Positions 8,328-20,308 of a DNA stretch of 64,000 nt are shown here, in pieces. The notes under the pieces are model-generated. The model was given only the letters and a program-made list of their open reading frames with translations, was not told the DNA's origin and searched no databases. Origin of the DNA: Paludibacteraceae bacterium (GTDB lineage Bacteria > Bacteroidota > Bacteroidia > Bacteroidales > Paludibacteraceae); NCBI GenBank assembly GCA_905235505.1, contig CAJOMJ010000014.1, positions 1 through 64,000 of the forward strand, in the 5' to 3' direction. Within the stretch, counting starts at the first letter, position 1. Every line of letters starts with the position of its first letter. A program made the position numbers and the translations under genes.

Positions 8328-11300
8328 ATGAAAAAGTTCTTACTATTAGTAATGACGATTTTCGCATCATGGAGTTTTGCGGTTTACGGGGCCAATCCTT
8401 CGGCAGCAGAACTCCAGCAGATTGCCATCGACTTTGACTGGGAGAATGGTAATCATCAGTATGCGAACGATGGAACTGTTTGGTACAAAGTTGACCTTAC
8501 AAAGGTTGCTTCGGACGAGAATCTGTTGTTGTATCTGAACAATATGGCAAATACCGATGCCGAGGTGTCGGTGCGTGTTGCCCTTATGTTCGGTACTTCA
8601 GTACAGATTCAGGACGATGCATCTGCGACAAAGACTATTGCACCAAGCCGCAATTATGCCAAAGAGATTGCCCATAATCTGTTTGGTAATGTATCAATGG
8701 TATATGTGGAACTCACCACTTCGCAGCATGTTCTGTTTGCTGCCGAGGCAGTTGAACCAGGTGAGAAAGACCTTGATTGTATGAATGCACCCGTGTTCTC
8801 ACGAGAGGGTACACAAGTAAGTGCAAACACCAAAACATGGTACAAGGTTGACCTGAGTGATGTTATCCAAGACCAGACAAAATCTATCAAGGTTAATATC
8901 CAGAATCTCGGCAATGGTAAAGCCACCATCAAAGGCGGTTTGAGTATGGACTGCCCGAGCACAGGTACTACCGACAAGACCATCACTATCAATGCAGGTG
9001 CAACCCAAAGTTACACTGCACGCCGCAGTTATCTCGACCTTGTGGGTGATGAAGGTGTGGTTTATGTGCTTGTTGAGTCAAACCAGGCTCTGCTTATTAC
9101 CGCTGAGTTGGTAGATGCCCCCGTGCCCACAACGACCTATACTGTGGAGAACGCGATTGATGTAGATATCGATGTTCTTTATGAGTTGGGTGCTGCTGAA
9201 ACACAGTGGTATAAGGTTGACCTCTCGAAGGTTGACATCAAGCGTCAGATGCCTGAGGTGACCGTAGAAAACAAAGGTAATACAAAGGCAAATGTTGACC
9301 TTGTGCTTGTATATGCCAATGCAGGAACTTCTCTTACAGGCGTTACTGCTTCTGCGTCCCGCACTCTTCCTGTAGGAGCCGGTGAGGCATACGTAAGAGA
9401 GATACAGCGCAACCTTGTTGAGGCTGCTGTTGCCAAATATGAATATGCTTACGTGCGCGTGGCTACCAACACCGCTATTGAGTTCATTGCCCGTATGAAA
9501 GAGCGTTCCGCAGGTACACAGTGCCTGAAGGCAATCGACTTCGACTGGGAGAACGGCAATGTGCAGCAAGGTGAGACTACCGTTTGGTACGCTGTAAGCA
9601 TAAAAGATGCTAAGGCAGACGCCAACAAGCAGACTGATATTAAGGTGAAAGTGGAGAACCTGAGCCGCACTGATGCCAATCTGTCTGCCCAGATAGCCGC
9701 TTCCTGCCCCTGCGATATTACCCAAGATTTCGCACGTACGGTTCCTGCAAGTGACTCTCTTGTAAAAGTGCTGAAACATTCGCTCTACAGTGCGATGTCA
9801 ACCGACACTATCTGGGTTGGTCTTACCACTTCGCAGAATGTTCACCTATATGCAGAACTCGTTCCGGCAGAGGCAATAGATACGATCTGGGCTTGCCATG
9901 ACTCTATCGAGTTTGACTGGGAGAACGGTCATCTGCAGTCGTTGGAAGCTGGTTCGACAGTTGATACCGCATGGTATGCAGTGCCTATCTACAAGATACT
10001 CACCGAGGCTAACAAGAACAACCAGATACCGGAAATCACAGTTACCAACCGTGGCAATGCCACTGCTACCATTAAGGCTGAGGTTTCTTTCGAGTGCCCT
10101 GTAACAACAGAGATGCAGAGCCGCACGATAGAACTTGCAGCCGGCGACAAGTATGTGAAGTCGCTCACAATGGACCTTATAAACAGTATTGACACTGCTT
10201 ACGAATACATATATGTACGCGTGATTACCAATCAGGATATTGCTATTCAGGCAGTATTCAAATATGAGGAAGAAGGCAAGTTCTGCTCTACAGCAGAAGA
10301 ATTCAACTGGACTCTGGGTGCAGACTATGTAGCAGCAGAACCTTACTGGTATGCAGTCAATATCAAAGAAGCACGCGACAACGAGAAGGATATCTACATC
10401 AAGGTAACCAACAACAACAGCACTTCTGTCAATATCAAGGCTGAGGCTACTGTTGAGTGCCCGATAGTTAACGGTTTGACTTCTTATTCCTACACTATTG
10501 CCGCCAACACCGTTAAAGAGCAGCGCCTCACCTACGCTACTCTTGCTGGCATAGCATCGGATGTTGTATATGTACGTCTGACAGCAGACAAGAATCTGCA
10601 TATAGATGCATATACCCAAGAAGACCCGTCGACAGTAACAAATATCTGCGAGGGTACGGATGCTATCGACTTTGTTGATTTCGACTGGGAGAACGGACAT
10701 GTGCAAGGAGCAGAGACAGTATGGTATCGTGTTGCTCTTGACACACTGCGCGGCGATATGGTGCCCACAGTGGTAGTAGAGAATCTCGGTCAGGGCAAAA
10801 CCACTGTACGCGGTGAGGTTGCCTTCAAGTGCGAGGTTAAACTTGAGTCAATGATGGGTAAGACCATCGAACTTGACGGTAGGGGTGCAGGCTATGAGCG
10901 CACTGCTGACAAGGCTATGATGGCTATTATCGACTCCACCATGACTTACGCCTATGTTCGTGTCGAGTCGTCCGACTCCATCCGTTTCAACGGTGGCTTG
11001 GTTAATCCCAATACCGGTGACGAGTGCTATCATGCAATAGACTTCGACTGGGAGAACGGCAACCTGCATACCGCAGGCGACACACTATGGTACAAGGTTG
11101 ACTTGACTTATGTAACCGGTAACCGTGGCAAGGCTGCCGTGCTCGGAATAAAGAACGAAGACGGCTTCGGCGGTCTTGTGCATGCAGACTTGTTCTTCAC
11201 TTGCGAGGACACCATTCCGTTTGACAGCTATAGTTACAATCTCGGAGGAGATGTACGCAAAGAATTAAAACTCGGCCGCGAACTCTTCACCAGTCTCACA

Positions 11301-14300
11301 GCGGATGTAATTCTTATCCGTCTGTATGCTGACCAGAGTGACAGTATCTATGCCCGTCTGTATGACGAAGAGCAGCAAGATATACCTATTGCAGGCTGCG
11401 ACAGTGCCATCGAAGCACAACTCAACCTCATCATAGAGCAGAAGGCCGGTGTCAACCAATGGTACTATGTAGATATTGCCAACATCAAGGCAGTGGACAG
11501 CAATGGTGAGACCTACACCAAGGGTGATGCTCTTCTTGAGATTTGGAACAGCGGTGAGGAGAACACTATGACCGCCCAACTTGCATGGGAGTGCGAACCG
11601 CAGGAGAAGATGCTTTCCAAGACAGCAACTTTCGCTGCAGACGAAGAGTACAACCGCACATTCACGCGTGCACTTATTGACAATGTCAACAAGGACAAAG
11701 CATGGGTATATGTAACCACAGAGAAAGATATGAAGTTCCGCGTGACTATAGAAGACCTTCGCGGTTCGGCATGTCTGAATCCTATAGATTACGACTGGGA
11801 GAACGGCAATACTCACCCTGCAGGTGACAGCCTCTGGTACAAGATATCGCTTGATACTCTCAGCACTGAATATGCTAAGGACAAAGACCTCAAGATTACC
11901 GTTGTCAACCTCTCTGACAATACTGCAGACGCTACGGCAGTAGTGATGCAAGGTTGCGGCGTAAACGATACTCTGGGTACCGCTTCGCGCACCCTCGCTG
12001 CTCTTGACTCGCTGAGCAAGGAGATAAGCCACGTGGTGATAGACAGTATTCTTCAGGGCGAGCCGATATATGTATATCTGACTTCTACGGAGAATGTATA
12101 TCTGAAAGCAGAACTGATAGGCAAGATGGATCCGATGGTATTTGATACACTGATTATTGACACTGTATGCGACGGTACAAGTTATTGGGCATACGTGGCA
12201 AACGGTGATAGTGTAGAGCATGTGATTTCAACCGACCTTGTAAACGTATTCCCCGTAACATGGACGGACACTATCTCGTTCATCTACGACAATGTTTACG
12301 ATGCCGACTCTGTCCGCAGATATGAGATACACGTTATCACCATGCCTGAGGCTCCTGAGATTACCGGTCTGCCACTGAATATATACGCAGGTCGTGCAAT
12401 GGACTTCAGCGAGGCTAACGACTCTATCCTCAATTATTTCGCACTAAATGCAGCCGACACAGTAGCAGCCATAGATTCGGCTTCGCTCACATGGGAATAT
12501 ATCGACCTGCAAGAGTTCAAGCGCAAACCTGTTACGGACGACAAAGTGCCCTTCGGCGAAACACAAGTGATGCTTGTATATAGTATTGTTACTTCTTGCG
12601 GTGACACTATCGGTAGCAGTATATACGGTACGGCAGTTGAAGTGGACACCACATATATCCACCGCGACACCGTTGAGCAGAAAGTCTGCGCAGGCGAAGA
12701 GGTGACCATTGGCGGCAAGAACTTCACCATCACCGCTGACACCGCTATCGTGGATACCTTCCTCATTGTTGACTGGGACGCTGCTCTCAAGCAGGATGTT
12801 GACTCCATAAAGACCTACCAATATCTGGTATGGAAGCAACCTGAGATGCTTGTCCGGTTTGAGCAGGAAGATATGCCTGTTGCTAAAAACGGCAAGGCTG
12901 TGGACGTTAAGAACACCACCACCGCTATTAAGGAAGATATCGCTGCACAGCAACTGGCAGACTCGATGGTTGTTGCCACCGAAGATTCCGTTTACTGGCA
13001 GATAAAGAACGGTACAGACTACGAGGCTCTGACCAATGCCCATATCGACTCGGTTGAGACAGTTACTCTCCGCTATGGTATCAAGACCGATGTTTGCGAC
13101 ACTACCTATTTCAGCGACGACATAGTTATCAATGTTGCTCCCAAGGATTCGTTCGAACTGACTATAGTTGATACCGTATGCTATAACGACCTCTATATCT
13201 CTCATGATAATCCGCAGGGTATTGCCGTTACCGACTCCGCCAAGTGGACAGAGCGTTTCAGTTATGCCGCTTCAGCAGAGCAGGATGTTGACAGCATCTA
13301 CCACTATGAGGTATATGTATATATAGACTATGAGGATGTGACACTGACAACGATAGAGAGCCAAGTAGGTAAGGTTCTTTCTACCGCTGACGCTGAGAAT
13401 GAACTCAAGCAGCAACTTGATGCTCAGAACCAAGCTAACGGACTCAAGGCTACCTACAAGGACATCACATGGGCTGTAAAGGCAGGCAACTATACGATGG
13501 GTGAGCACATCACCTCCGAGGCTGCTATCACTCTTGAGTACACAGTGACGACCAATGAGTGCACCGCTTCAACTCTTGTAGGCGAAGTGGCAGTGAATAT
13601 AGCTGCTGTTGACTCGGTTGTCGCTCCTGCAGTTGTTGACACTATATGTGCAGGCGAAGAGTTCGCAAGCCGTCTGGAGACAAAGACTATCAACGCCACC
13701 ACTCAGTGGAGCGAGCGTATAGCTTTGGCAGACAAAAACGACACTACACAATGGAAAGACTCGGTATATATGTACGAAGTATATGTATATGAGACTCCTG
13801 TCAAGAAAGACGTAACACGGAATACTCCTACTGCTTCGTGTGGCAAGGCTGTTGATGTAGCAGCCGCTACAACCGAGCTTGAGGCTCTGTTCGCACCTGC
13901 CGCTCTTGAGGCACCTGTTGACACTATTGCCTGGGAGATTGACCTCGGCAACGGTTGGACTCCTCTCACCGGTGAGGCACTCAGCACCGATATTACATCT
14001 CTGAAACTCCGCTATAACGCTACCACCATTTGCGGTGATGTGGTTACAGGTGATGATATAGATGTGACAGTGGCTGACGACTGCGTGGAAGTGGAGGAGA
14101 ACATTGTTGATACCGTATGCGCCGGTACTACTTACAGCACCCGTATGACGGATATCACCGTCAACGAGTTCACCGAACTCACACAGAAAGTGATGGCTAC
14201 TGATACGGCCGGCAACAACTTCGATTCTATCTACAACTACACAATCTATGTTTACAAAGAGATAGAACTGCCCGCTCAGGACGAGATAGATGCTCTTCCT

Positions 14301-15146
14301 CAGGCTGTCTGCGGCGAAGAGGTTCTTATCAGCGAGACAATAGAAGAACTTGAGGCATTGTTTGCCGAAGATCCTCTCACTGAGCCTATAGATACTCTTA
14401 CTTGGGAGATTGACCTTGGCAATGGTTACGAGGCATTGACAGACCAAGTAATAGCTGCAAGCGTGAAGGAGATTTCACTGCGCTACACTGTCGAGGGCGA
14501 GTGCAGCACCCAGCAAGGTGAGTTAGCAGTCAAAGTGGAGAAACCCAACTCGGTTAACAATCCTGACAAGTACGAAGAACAGCAGGCTGTAGAGAAATAC
14601 GAGGGATGGTTGCTGATGATCAACTACAATAAGTTGAGCGCTAAGGCACAGGAACTTGGTATGGAACTCACAGAAGAGAGTGTTGTTTGGTACAAAGTCA
14701 ATGGCGAGCCTGACATCACTACACTTGATGTTACCGACCTTGCCGACGACTCTGTAGGAGTAGGTTACTACTACACCAAGCAGGAGATTCTGCCTGCGGG
14801 CGAAGAGTACTACGCTGTAGTTAGGATTCCTATTACACAAGAAGAAGACTGCGGTGGCTCGTTGTACACCAACTTCATTACAATAAAGAATGGTGTTACT
14901 CCGCTCAATCTTGCTCCGAATATTGTACGTCCGGGTGATGATATGTACATCACAGGTCTCAATGCTGACTACGACTACACGGTTTCAGTATTCGACCTCA
15001 CCGGTATCTGTGTTGAACGCTATGAGGTTAAAGACGCTGACTCTTACACTCTCAAAGCACAATCGGCTGCAGGATACTACATGGTTCAAGTAAGCACTGA
15101 AAACGAAAATGCTATGCAGGAAACATTCAAGTATGTCGTTAAATAA
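8328..15146 (+). CDS. Giant T9SS-secreted repeat protein (2272 aa)
   Basis: Signal peptide MKKFLLLVMTIFASWSFAVYG. Residues about 35-1270 hold ten repeats of 110-125 residues beginning FDWENGN/H and followed by W-Y-K-V-D-L; good copies start near residues 37, 404, 528, 785, 905 and 1154, with degenerate ones between. Residues about 1275-2080 hold longer repeats (near 150 residues) opening VDT(V/I)C(A/Y)G, the motif shared with the upstream 925-aa protein. The last 80 residues (NIVRPGDDMYITGL, VFDLTGICVERYEV, GYYMVQVS) form a T9SS sorting domain. It is probably a long surface fibre or adhesin. It sits 32 bases behind the preceding gene and 12 bases before the barrel gene, in one operon. Confidence 0.8.
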   Translation: MKKFLLLVMTIFASWSFAVYGANPSAAELQQIAIDFDWENGNHQYANDGTVWYKVDLTKVASDENLLLYLNNMANTDAEVSVRVALMFGTSVQIQDDASATKTIAPSRNYAKEIAHNLFGNVSMVYVELTTSQHVLFAAEAVEPGEKDLDCMNAPVFSREGTQVSANTKTWYKVDLSDVIQDQTKSIKVNIQNLGNGKATIKGGLSMDCPSTGTTDKTITINAGATQSYTARRSYLDLVGDEGVVYVLVESNQALLITAELVDAPVPTTTYTVENAIDVDIDVLYELGAAETQWYKVDLSKVDIKRQMPEVTVENKGNTKANVDLVLVYANAGTSLTGVTASASRTLPVGAGEAYVREIQRNLVEAAVAKYEYAYVRVATNTAIEFIARMKERSAGTQCLKAIDFDWENGNVQQGETTVWYAVSIKDAKADANKQTDIKVKVENLSRTDANLSAQIAASCPCDITQDFARTVPASDSLVKVLKHSLYSAMSTDTIWVGLTTSQNVHLYAELVPAEAIDTIWACHDSIEFDWENGHLQSLEAGSTVDTAWYAVPIYKILTEANKNNQIPEITVTNRGNATATIKAEVSFECPVTTEMQSRTIELAAGDKYVKSLTMDLINSIDTAYEYIYVRVITNQDIAIQAVFKYEEEGKFCSTAEEFNWTLGADYVAAEPYWYAVNIKEARDNEKDIYIKVTNNNSTSVNIKAEATVECPIVNGLTSYSYTIAANTVKEQRLTYATLAGIASDVVYVRLTADKNLHIDAYTQEDPSTVTNICEGTDAIDFVDFDWENGHVQGAETVWYRVALDTLRGDMVPTVVVENLGQGKTTVRGEVAFKCEVKLESMMGKTIELDGRGAGYERTADKAMMAIIDSTMTYAYVRVESSDSIRFNGGLVNPNTGDECYHAIDFDWENGNLHTAGDTLWYKVDLTYVTGNRGKAAVLGIKNEDGFGGLVHADLFFTCEDTIPFDSYSYNLGGDVRKELKLGRELFTSLTADVILIRLYADQSDSIYARLYDEEQQDIPIAGCDSAIEAQLNLIIEQKAGVNQWYYVDIANIKAVDSNGETYTKGDALLEIWNSGEENTMTAQLAWECEPQEKMLSKTATFAADEEYNRTFTRALIDNVNKDKAWVYVTTEKDMKFRVTIEDLRGSACLNPIDYDWENGNTHPAGDSLWYKISLDTLSTEYAKDKDLKITVVNLSDNTADATAVVMQGCGVNDTLGTASRTLAALDSLSKEISHVVIDSILQGEPIYVYLTSTENVYLKAELIGKMDPMVFDTLIIDTVCDGTSYWAYVANGDSVEHVISTDLVNVFPVTWTDTISFIYDNVYDADSVRRYEIHVITMPEAPEITGLPLNIYAGRAMDFSEANDSILNYFALNAADTVAAIDSASLTWEYIDLQEFKRKPVTDDKVPFGETQVMLVYSIVTSCGDTIGSSIYGTAVEVDTTYIHRDTVEQKVCAGEEVTIGGKNFTITADTAIVDTFLIVDWDAALKQDVDSIKTYQYLVWKQPEMLVRFEQEDMPVAKNGKAVDVKNTTTAIKEDIAAQQLADSMVVATEDSVYWQIKNGTDYEALTNAHIDSVETVTLRYGIKTDVCDTTYFSDDIVINVAPKDSFELTIVDTVCYNDLYISHDNPQGIAVTDSAKWTERFSYAASAEQDVDSIYHYEVYVYIDYEDVTLTTIESQVGKVLSTADAENELKQQLDAQNQANGLKATYKDITWAVKAGNYTMGEHITSEAAITLEYTVTTNECTASTLVGEVAVNIAAVDSVVAPAVVDTICAGEEFASRLETKTINATTQWSERIALADKNDTTQWKDSVYMYEVYVYETPVKKDVTRNTPTASCGKAVDVAAATTELEALFAPAALEAPVDTIAWEIDLGNGWTPLTGEALSTDITSLKLRYNATTICGDVVTGDDIDVTVADDCVEVEENIVDTVCAGTTYSTRMTDITVNEFTELTQKVMATDTAGNNFDSIYNYTIYVYKEIELPAQDEIDALPQAVCGEEVLISETIEELEALFAEDPLTEPIDTLTWEIDLGNGYEALTDQVIAASVKEISLRYTVEGECSTQQGELAVKVEKPNSVNNPDKYEEQQAVEKYEGWLLMINYNKLSAKAQELGMELTEESVVWYKVNGEPDITTLDVTDLADDSVGVGYYYTKQEILPAGEEYYAVVRIPITQEEDCGGSLYTNFITIKNGVTPLNLAPNIVRPGDDMYITGLNADYDYTVSVFDLTGICVERYEVKDADSYTLKAQSAAGYYMVQVSTENENAMQETFKYVVK

Positions 15147-15158
15147 GTATAGGAGGAA

Positions 15159-16649
15159 ATGAATATGAAAAACTTAATGAAATCATCAATCGCTATTGTG
15201 GCATTACTCGCTTCCTCTTTTGCTTTTGCACAGGAGAAAGAGACAACGTTCACTTTCGATGAATTGCAAATAGGTGACTCAGTCATGATTCGTGATAATG
15301 TCACTCATTATCTCACAGGAGAAGAGCCCTCCAAATGGGTTTACGGTAAGAAGTTCTCTGTTATGCAGAAAGGAACAAAGCGCTTCCCGGAGGGTATTCT
15401 GCTCAAACCTATTGTATCGTGGATAGGTGTGGAGTATCTCTATCTCCCCGGACAAGAGCCGACAGACTCTATAGCAGGCACTCCTGCCCAACAAGGGCAG
15501 GGGACTGCTACGCAGCAGCAAGACCCGACCAAGACCGGCAAGAAGAATACTGCCGCCCAAGGCTCTGAGACAGAGGGAACCGTACAGACTCCTGCCGAGC
15601 AGACAGAGCAACAACGGACTCCTGCCGAGCAGACAGAGCAACAGCAGACTCCTGCCGAGCAGACAGAGCAACAGCAGACTCCTGCCGAGCAGACGGAGCA
15701 GCAAACTCCTGCCGAGCAGACAGAGCAAGAACAGACTCCTGCAGAGCAACAGCCTATACAGAAGGCCGGAGAGGTGAAGACCGTTTCTGATCCTCTTGTG
15801 GCTCACTTCTCTGACACTCTGACCAATGCCTTCCACCGCTTCTCTATCGGTGTACGCGGCGGTGCTGCATCGCTCATGCATAACAATGAGGAAGTGATGG
15901 GTAATTGGAAAGTCGGCTTCGATGCGTTGCTTGACCTGCAGTATGCTTACTATTTTGCACATAATGCAGAGAAGAAAGCAACACATGGTATTCTTACCGG
16001 TGTGTCTGTAGGTTATTCCCGTTCGCCTATCAGCAACGGTATCAACAGTGACTATTCTATCACCGGTGATGATGGAGAGACCATCGACTATCATATCGAG
16101 GCATCCAATGTCGATGAGAAAGACGGTCAGGTTCAGATAGAAATACCTTTGATGTACAGCTTGCTTGTGAATGGTTTCTTCCTCAATATAGGACCCAAGT
16201 TCATGGCACCTGTCTTCACACACTACAACCAGACCCTCACTGACCCGCACGTAAGTGCATATTTCGAGGATATGGGTGTTACTGTTACCGATGAGGTTAT
16301 CACCGGTTACGTGCAAGACAACGACCTCAAGACAAAGGGTAACTGGGGTAAAACGAAGACCAAGATAAGTGTGATGGTTGCAGCAGAACTCGGATATGAG
16401 TGGAGCCTCAAGAGCGGCAATGCTATTGGACTCGGTGTGTATGCCAACTATGCACCTTGGAACTCGTTCAAGAACGATACAGAGAACACAAGCTTGATCA
16501 AGGTGGAAGCACCAAGCGGTTCGACTCCTGCCGGCGCAGCTGACATTCTCTCCGCTACTGACACCTACACAAAGGGTATGAACTACTTTGACGGCGGTAT
16601 CAAGCTGGTTTACCACTTCAACTTCCCTGTCAAGAAGAACAAATATTGA
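15159..16649 (+). CDS. Outer-membrane beta-barrel protein with PAEQTEQQ repeat linker
   Basis: 496 aa. The start ATG 15159 is preceded by AGGAGG (15151-15156), a strong Shine-Dalgarno that is unusual in this phylum; ATG 15165 is a close alternative. A signal peptide (SSIAIVALLASSFAFAQ) is followed by a small N-terminal domain (to about residue 105) and a low-complexity linker with five to six 10-residue units TPAEQTEQQQ. A C-terminal barrel then starts near FHRFSIGVRGGAAS and ends with GGIKLVYHFNFPVKKNKY, alternating strands closed by aromatic residues. It resembles outer-membrane beta-barrel families of Bacteroidota. Last in the operon with two giant T9SS substrates, it may anchor or accompany them; that role is inferred. 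Confidence 0.7.
   Translation: MNMKNLMKSSIAIVALLASSFAFAQEKETTFTFDELQIGDSVMIRDNVTHYLTGEEPSKWVYGKKFSVMQKGTKRFPEGILLKPIVSWIGVEYLYLPGQEPTDSIAGTPAQQGQGTATQQQDPTKTGKKNTAAQGSETEGTVQTPAEQTEQQRTPAEQTEQQQTPAEQTEQQQTPAEQTEQQTPAEQTEQEQTPAEQQPIQKAGEVKTVSDPLVAHFSDTLTNAFHRFSIGVRGGAASLMHNNEEVMGNWKVGFDALLDLQYAYYFAHNAEKKATHGILTGVSVGYSRSPISNGINSDYSITGDDGETIDYHIEASNVDEKDGQVQIEIPLMYSLLVNGFFLNIGPKFMAPVFTHYNQTLTDPHVSAYFEDMGVTVTDEVITGYVQDNDLKTKGNWGKTKTKISVMVAAELGYEWSLKSGNAIGLGVYANYAPWNSFKNDTENTSLIKVEAPSGSTPAGAADILSATDTYTKGMNYFDGGIKLVYHFNFPVKKNKY
15588..15752 (+). repeat. 30-bp in-frame tandem repeat (TPAEQTEQQ)
   Basis: Near-identical 30-bp units ACTCCTGCCGAGCAGACAGA plus ten bases, with one 27-bp unit and a partial last unit. 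All lengths are multiples of three, so copy-number change would lengthen or shorten the linker without breaking the frame. Confidence 0.9.
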
Positions 16650-16662
16650 TTATCTGCAATTA

Positions 16663-16734
16663 GGTCGGCAGTCTTACAAGGCTGCTGACCCTGACATAAA
16701 ACAACAGAGACTGTAGCCGAAAGGAACAGTCTCT
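16663..16734. terminator. Two tandem hairpins between convergent genes
   Basis: The first stem is 16663-16671 with 16682-16690 (9 bp, one G-U). The second is AGAGACTGT/ACAGTCTCT at 16706-16714 with 16726-16734 (perfect 9 bp), followed by a short T-rich stretch. They end the surface operon; the T tail is weak. Confidence 0.6.
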
Positions 16735-16797
16735 GATGTTTTAATACGACTTGTTGCTATATTGTCGCCCTTGCAGGCTTCTTTCTCTGCAGAGGTG

Positions 16798-17688
16798 TTA
16801 CAATGTCTCGAGAGTGGAGATTATCTGTGCTTGTACGGGGGCAGAGTTGCTGACAAGGGGAAGACGCAGGTAGTTCTGAATGAGTCCTTGTTGTGCGAGT
16901 ACGGTTTTTATGCCTGCAGGGTTGCCTTCTTTGAAAAGCAGGTATATGAGTCGTTGGTAGTGTTCCTGCAGTGTAGCAGCCTTGCCATAGGTGTTGTGCA
17001 CTATCTCTCGGAAGTCTTCGGGGAAGGCATTGCTTGCCACGGAAATGAGTCCGTCTGCCCCTTCCTGCATGAGGGGGTGTGCTATGGCGTCATCGCCTGA
17101 GATGATGAGGAAATTGCGACGGTGTATGTCCTGATTGCGCATACTGATGAGTTGCACTATCTGCTCCATGTTGCCTGATGCCTCTTTAATGCCGATTATC
17201 TTGTCAGGCATTGTGTCTCTGAGTCGGATTACCGTCTCAGGCAAGAGGTTGACACCGGTTCGCCCAGGTACATTATACACAATTACGGGAATAGGGGAAG
17301 CCTCTGCAATAGCGCAGAAATGTTGGAACATGCCTTCTTGCCGTGGTTTGTTGTAGTAGGGGCACACGCTGAGTATGGCATCGAAGCCTGAGAGGTCTTC
17401 CTGGCGGAGAGCCTCGCATACTGAGGCAGTGCATTTGCCTCCCATACCAAGGACGAGGGGCAGTCTGCCTGCCACTTTGTCTTTGATGAAGTTGCGTACC
17501 TTACGTTTCTCGGAGGAGACCATAGTGGCGGCCTCACCTGTAGTGCCAAGTACTACGAGATAGTCGGCTCCGCCTGAGATTTGTTTCTCCAGCAGTTTCC
17601 CGAGTGAGTCGTAGTCGATACTCATATCTTCGAGAAAGGGTGTGATGAGCGCAGTGCCGAGACCGCGCAATGGTTTGGTGTCAATCAT
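16798..17688 (-). CDS. dapA: 4-hydroxy-tetrahydrodipicolinate synthase
   Basis: 296 aa, full length for DapA. This cytoplasmic enzyme condenses pyruvate with aspartate semialdehyde in lysine and diaminopimelate biosynthesis. Visible motifs: GTTGEAATM near residue 48, YYNKPRQEG, YNVPGRTGVN (the Tyr and Arg of the active site) and GIKEASG, with the Schiff-base Lys near residue 167, then SGDDAIAHPLM. The start overlaps the end of the upstream gene (17681-18202) by 8 bases, so the two are co-translated. Confidence 0.95.
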   Translation of the reverse strand: MIDTKPLRGLGTALITPFLEDMSIDYDSLGKLLEKQISGGADYLVVLGTTGEAATMVSSEKRKVRNFIKDKVAGRLPLVLGMGGKCTASVCEALRQEDLSGFDAILSVCPYYNKPRQEGMFQHFCAIAEASPIPVIVYNVPGRTGVNLLPETVIRLRDTMPDKIIGIKEASGNMEQIVQLISMRNQDIHRRNFLIISGDDAIAHPLMQEGADGLISVASNAFPEDFREIVHNTYGKAATLQEHYQRLIYLLFKEGNPAGIKTVLAQQGLIQNYLRLPLVSNSAPVQAQIISTLETL

Positions 17689-18202
17689 TGGATTTTATGT
17701 TTTTAAGATAATACAGTATCTGGTCGAAGAGGTAGGCAGGGTCGTCGTTATCTCCGTTCATTACCATGAAGTCGGCAAGATACGGTTCTTGGGTCTGTCT
17801 GCCTGCTTTGAAGCCGGCATCAGCATAGAGCATGAGGTAGCGGAGAGGAAGGATGTCGTTCAGACTGAGGTCTATTACGAGGTCGAAATGCATCCGTCGA
17901 AGGTCTTTGAGATGTAGCTCTTTGGGTTTATGGAATATGTTGGTGTCACGGCGTGAGAGAACACGATAGTCACGCAGGATAGCGGACAATGCGTTTTTGT
18001 TGTCCACATAGCCCCATGCAGTTACGTCTTTGCCCTGCTGCTGTAGTTCTTTGGCAAGTTGTTTCACTTGCAGGTTCTTTTCTGTAATGTCGCTCTCAAA
18101 CAGCAGAAGTACAGTCTGCACATTCTCCCATGTGGGGAATGAGTGTGACTTTGCAGCGTGCTTGCGGCAGTAGTGATTGAATATTCTTTCGGATAGTTTC
18201 AT
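17681..18202 (-). CDS. Conserved Bacteroidales protein (DUF6913-like)
   Basis: 173 aa with no signal peptide. It begins MKLSERIFNHYCRKHAAKSH and has an alternating alpha/beta pattern: VQTVLLLFESD, a helix, VTAWGYVD, then HFDLVIDLSLNDILPLRYL. This resembles a small Bacteroidales-specific family that I associate with DUF6913; the family name is from memory. It lies between ligA (8 bases) and dapA (8-base overlap). Its function is unknown. Confidence 0.6.
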   Translation of the reverse strand: MKLSERIFNHYCRKHAAKSHSFPTWENVQTVLLLFESDITEKNLQVKQLAKELQQQGKDVTAWGYVDNKNALSAILRDYRVLSRRDTNIFHKPKELHLKDLRRMHFDLVIDLSLNDILPLRYLMLYADAGFKAGRQTQEPYLADFMVMNGDNDDPAYLFDQILYYLKNIKSND

Positions 18203-18210
18203 GGTATTGG

Positions 18211-20301
<2,091 letters not shown>

Positions 20302-20308
20302 TTAGATG

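Noticed and set aside
9078..14447. Several long minus-strand ORFs (up to 318 aa)
   Set aside because: Shadows of the 2272-aa gene; low-complexity Cys/Tyr/Val-rich text without motifs.
15279..16616. Minus-strand 445-aa ORF
   Set aside because: Antisense shadow of the barrel gene; its leucine-rich stretch is the reverse complement of the PAEQTEQQ repeats.
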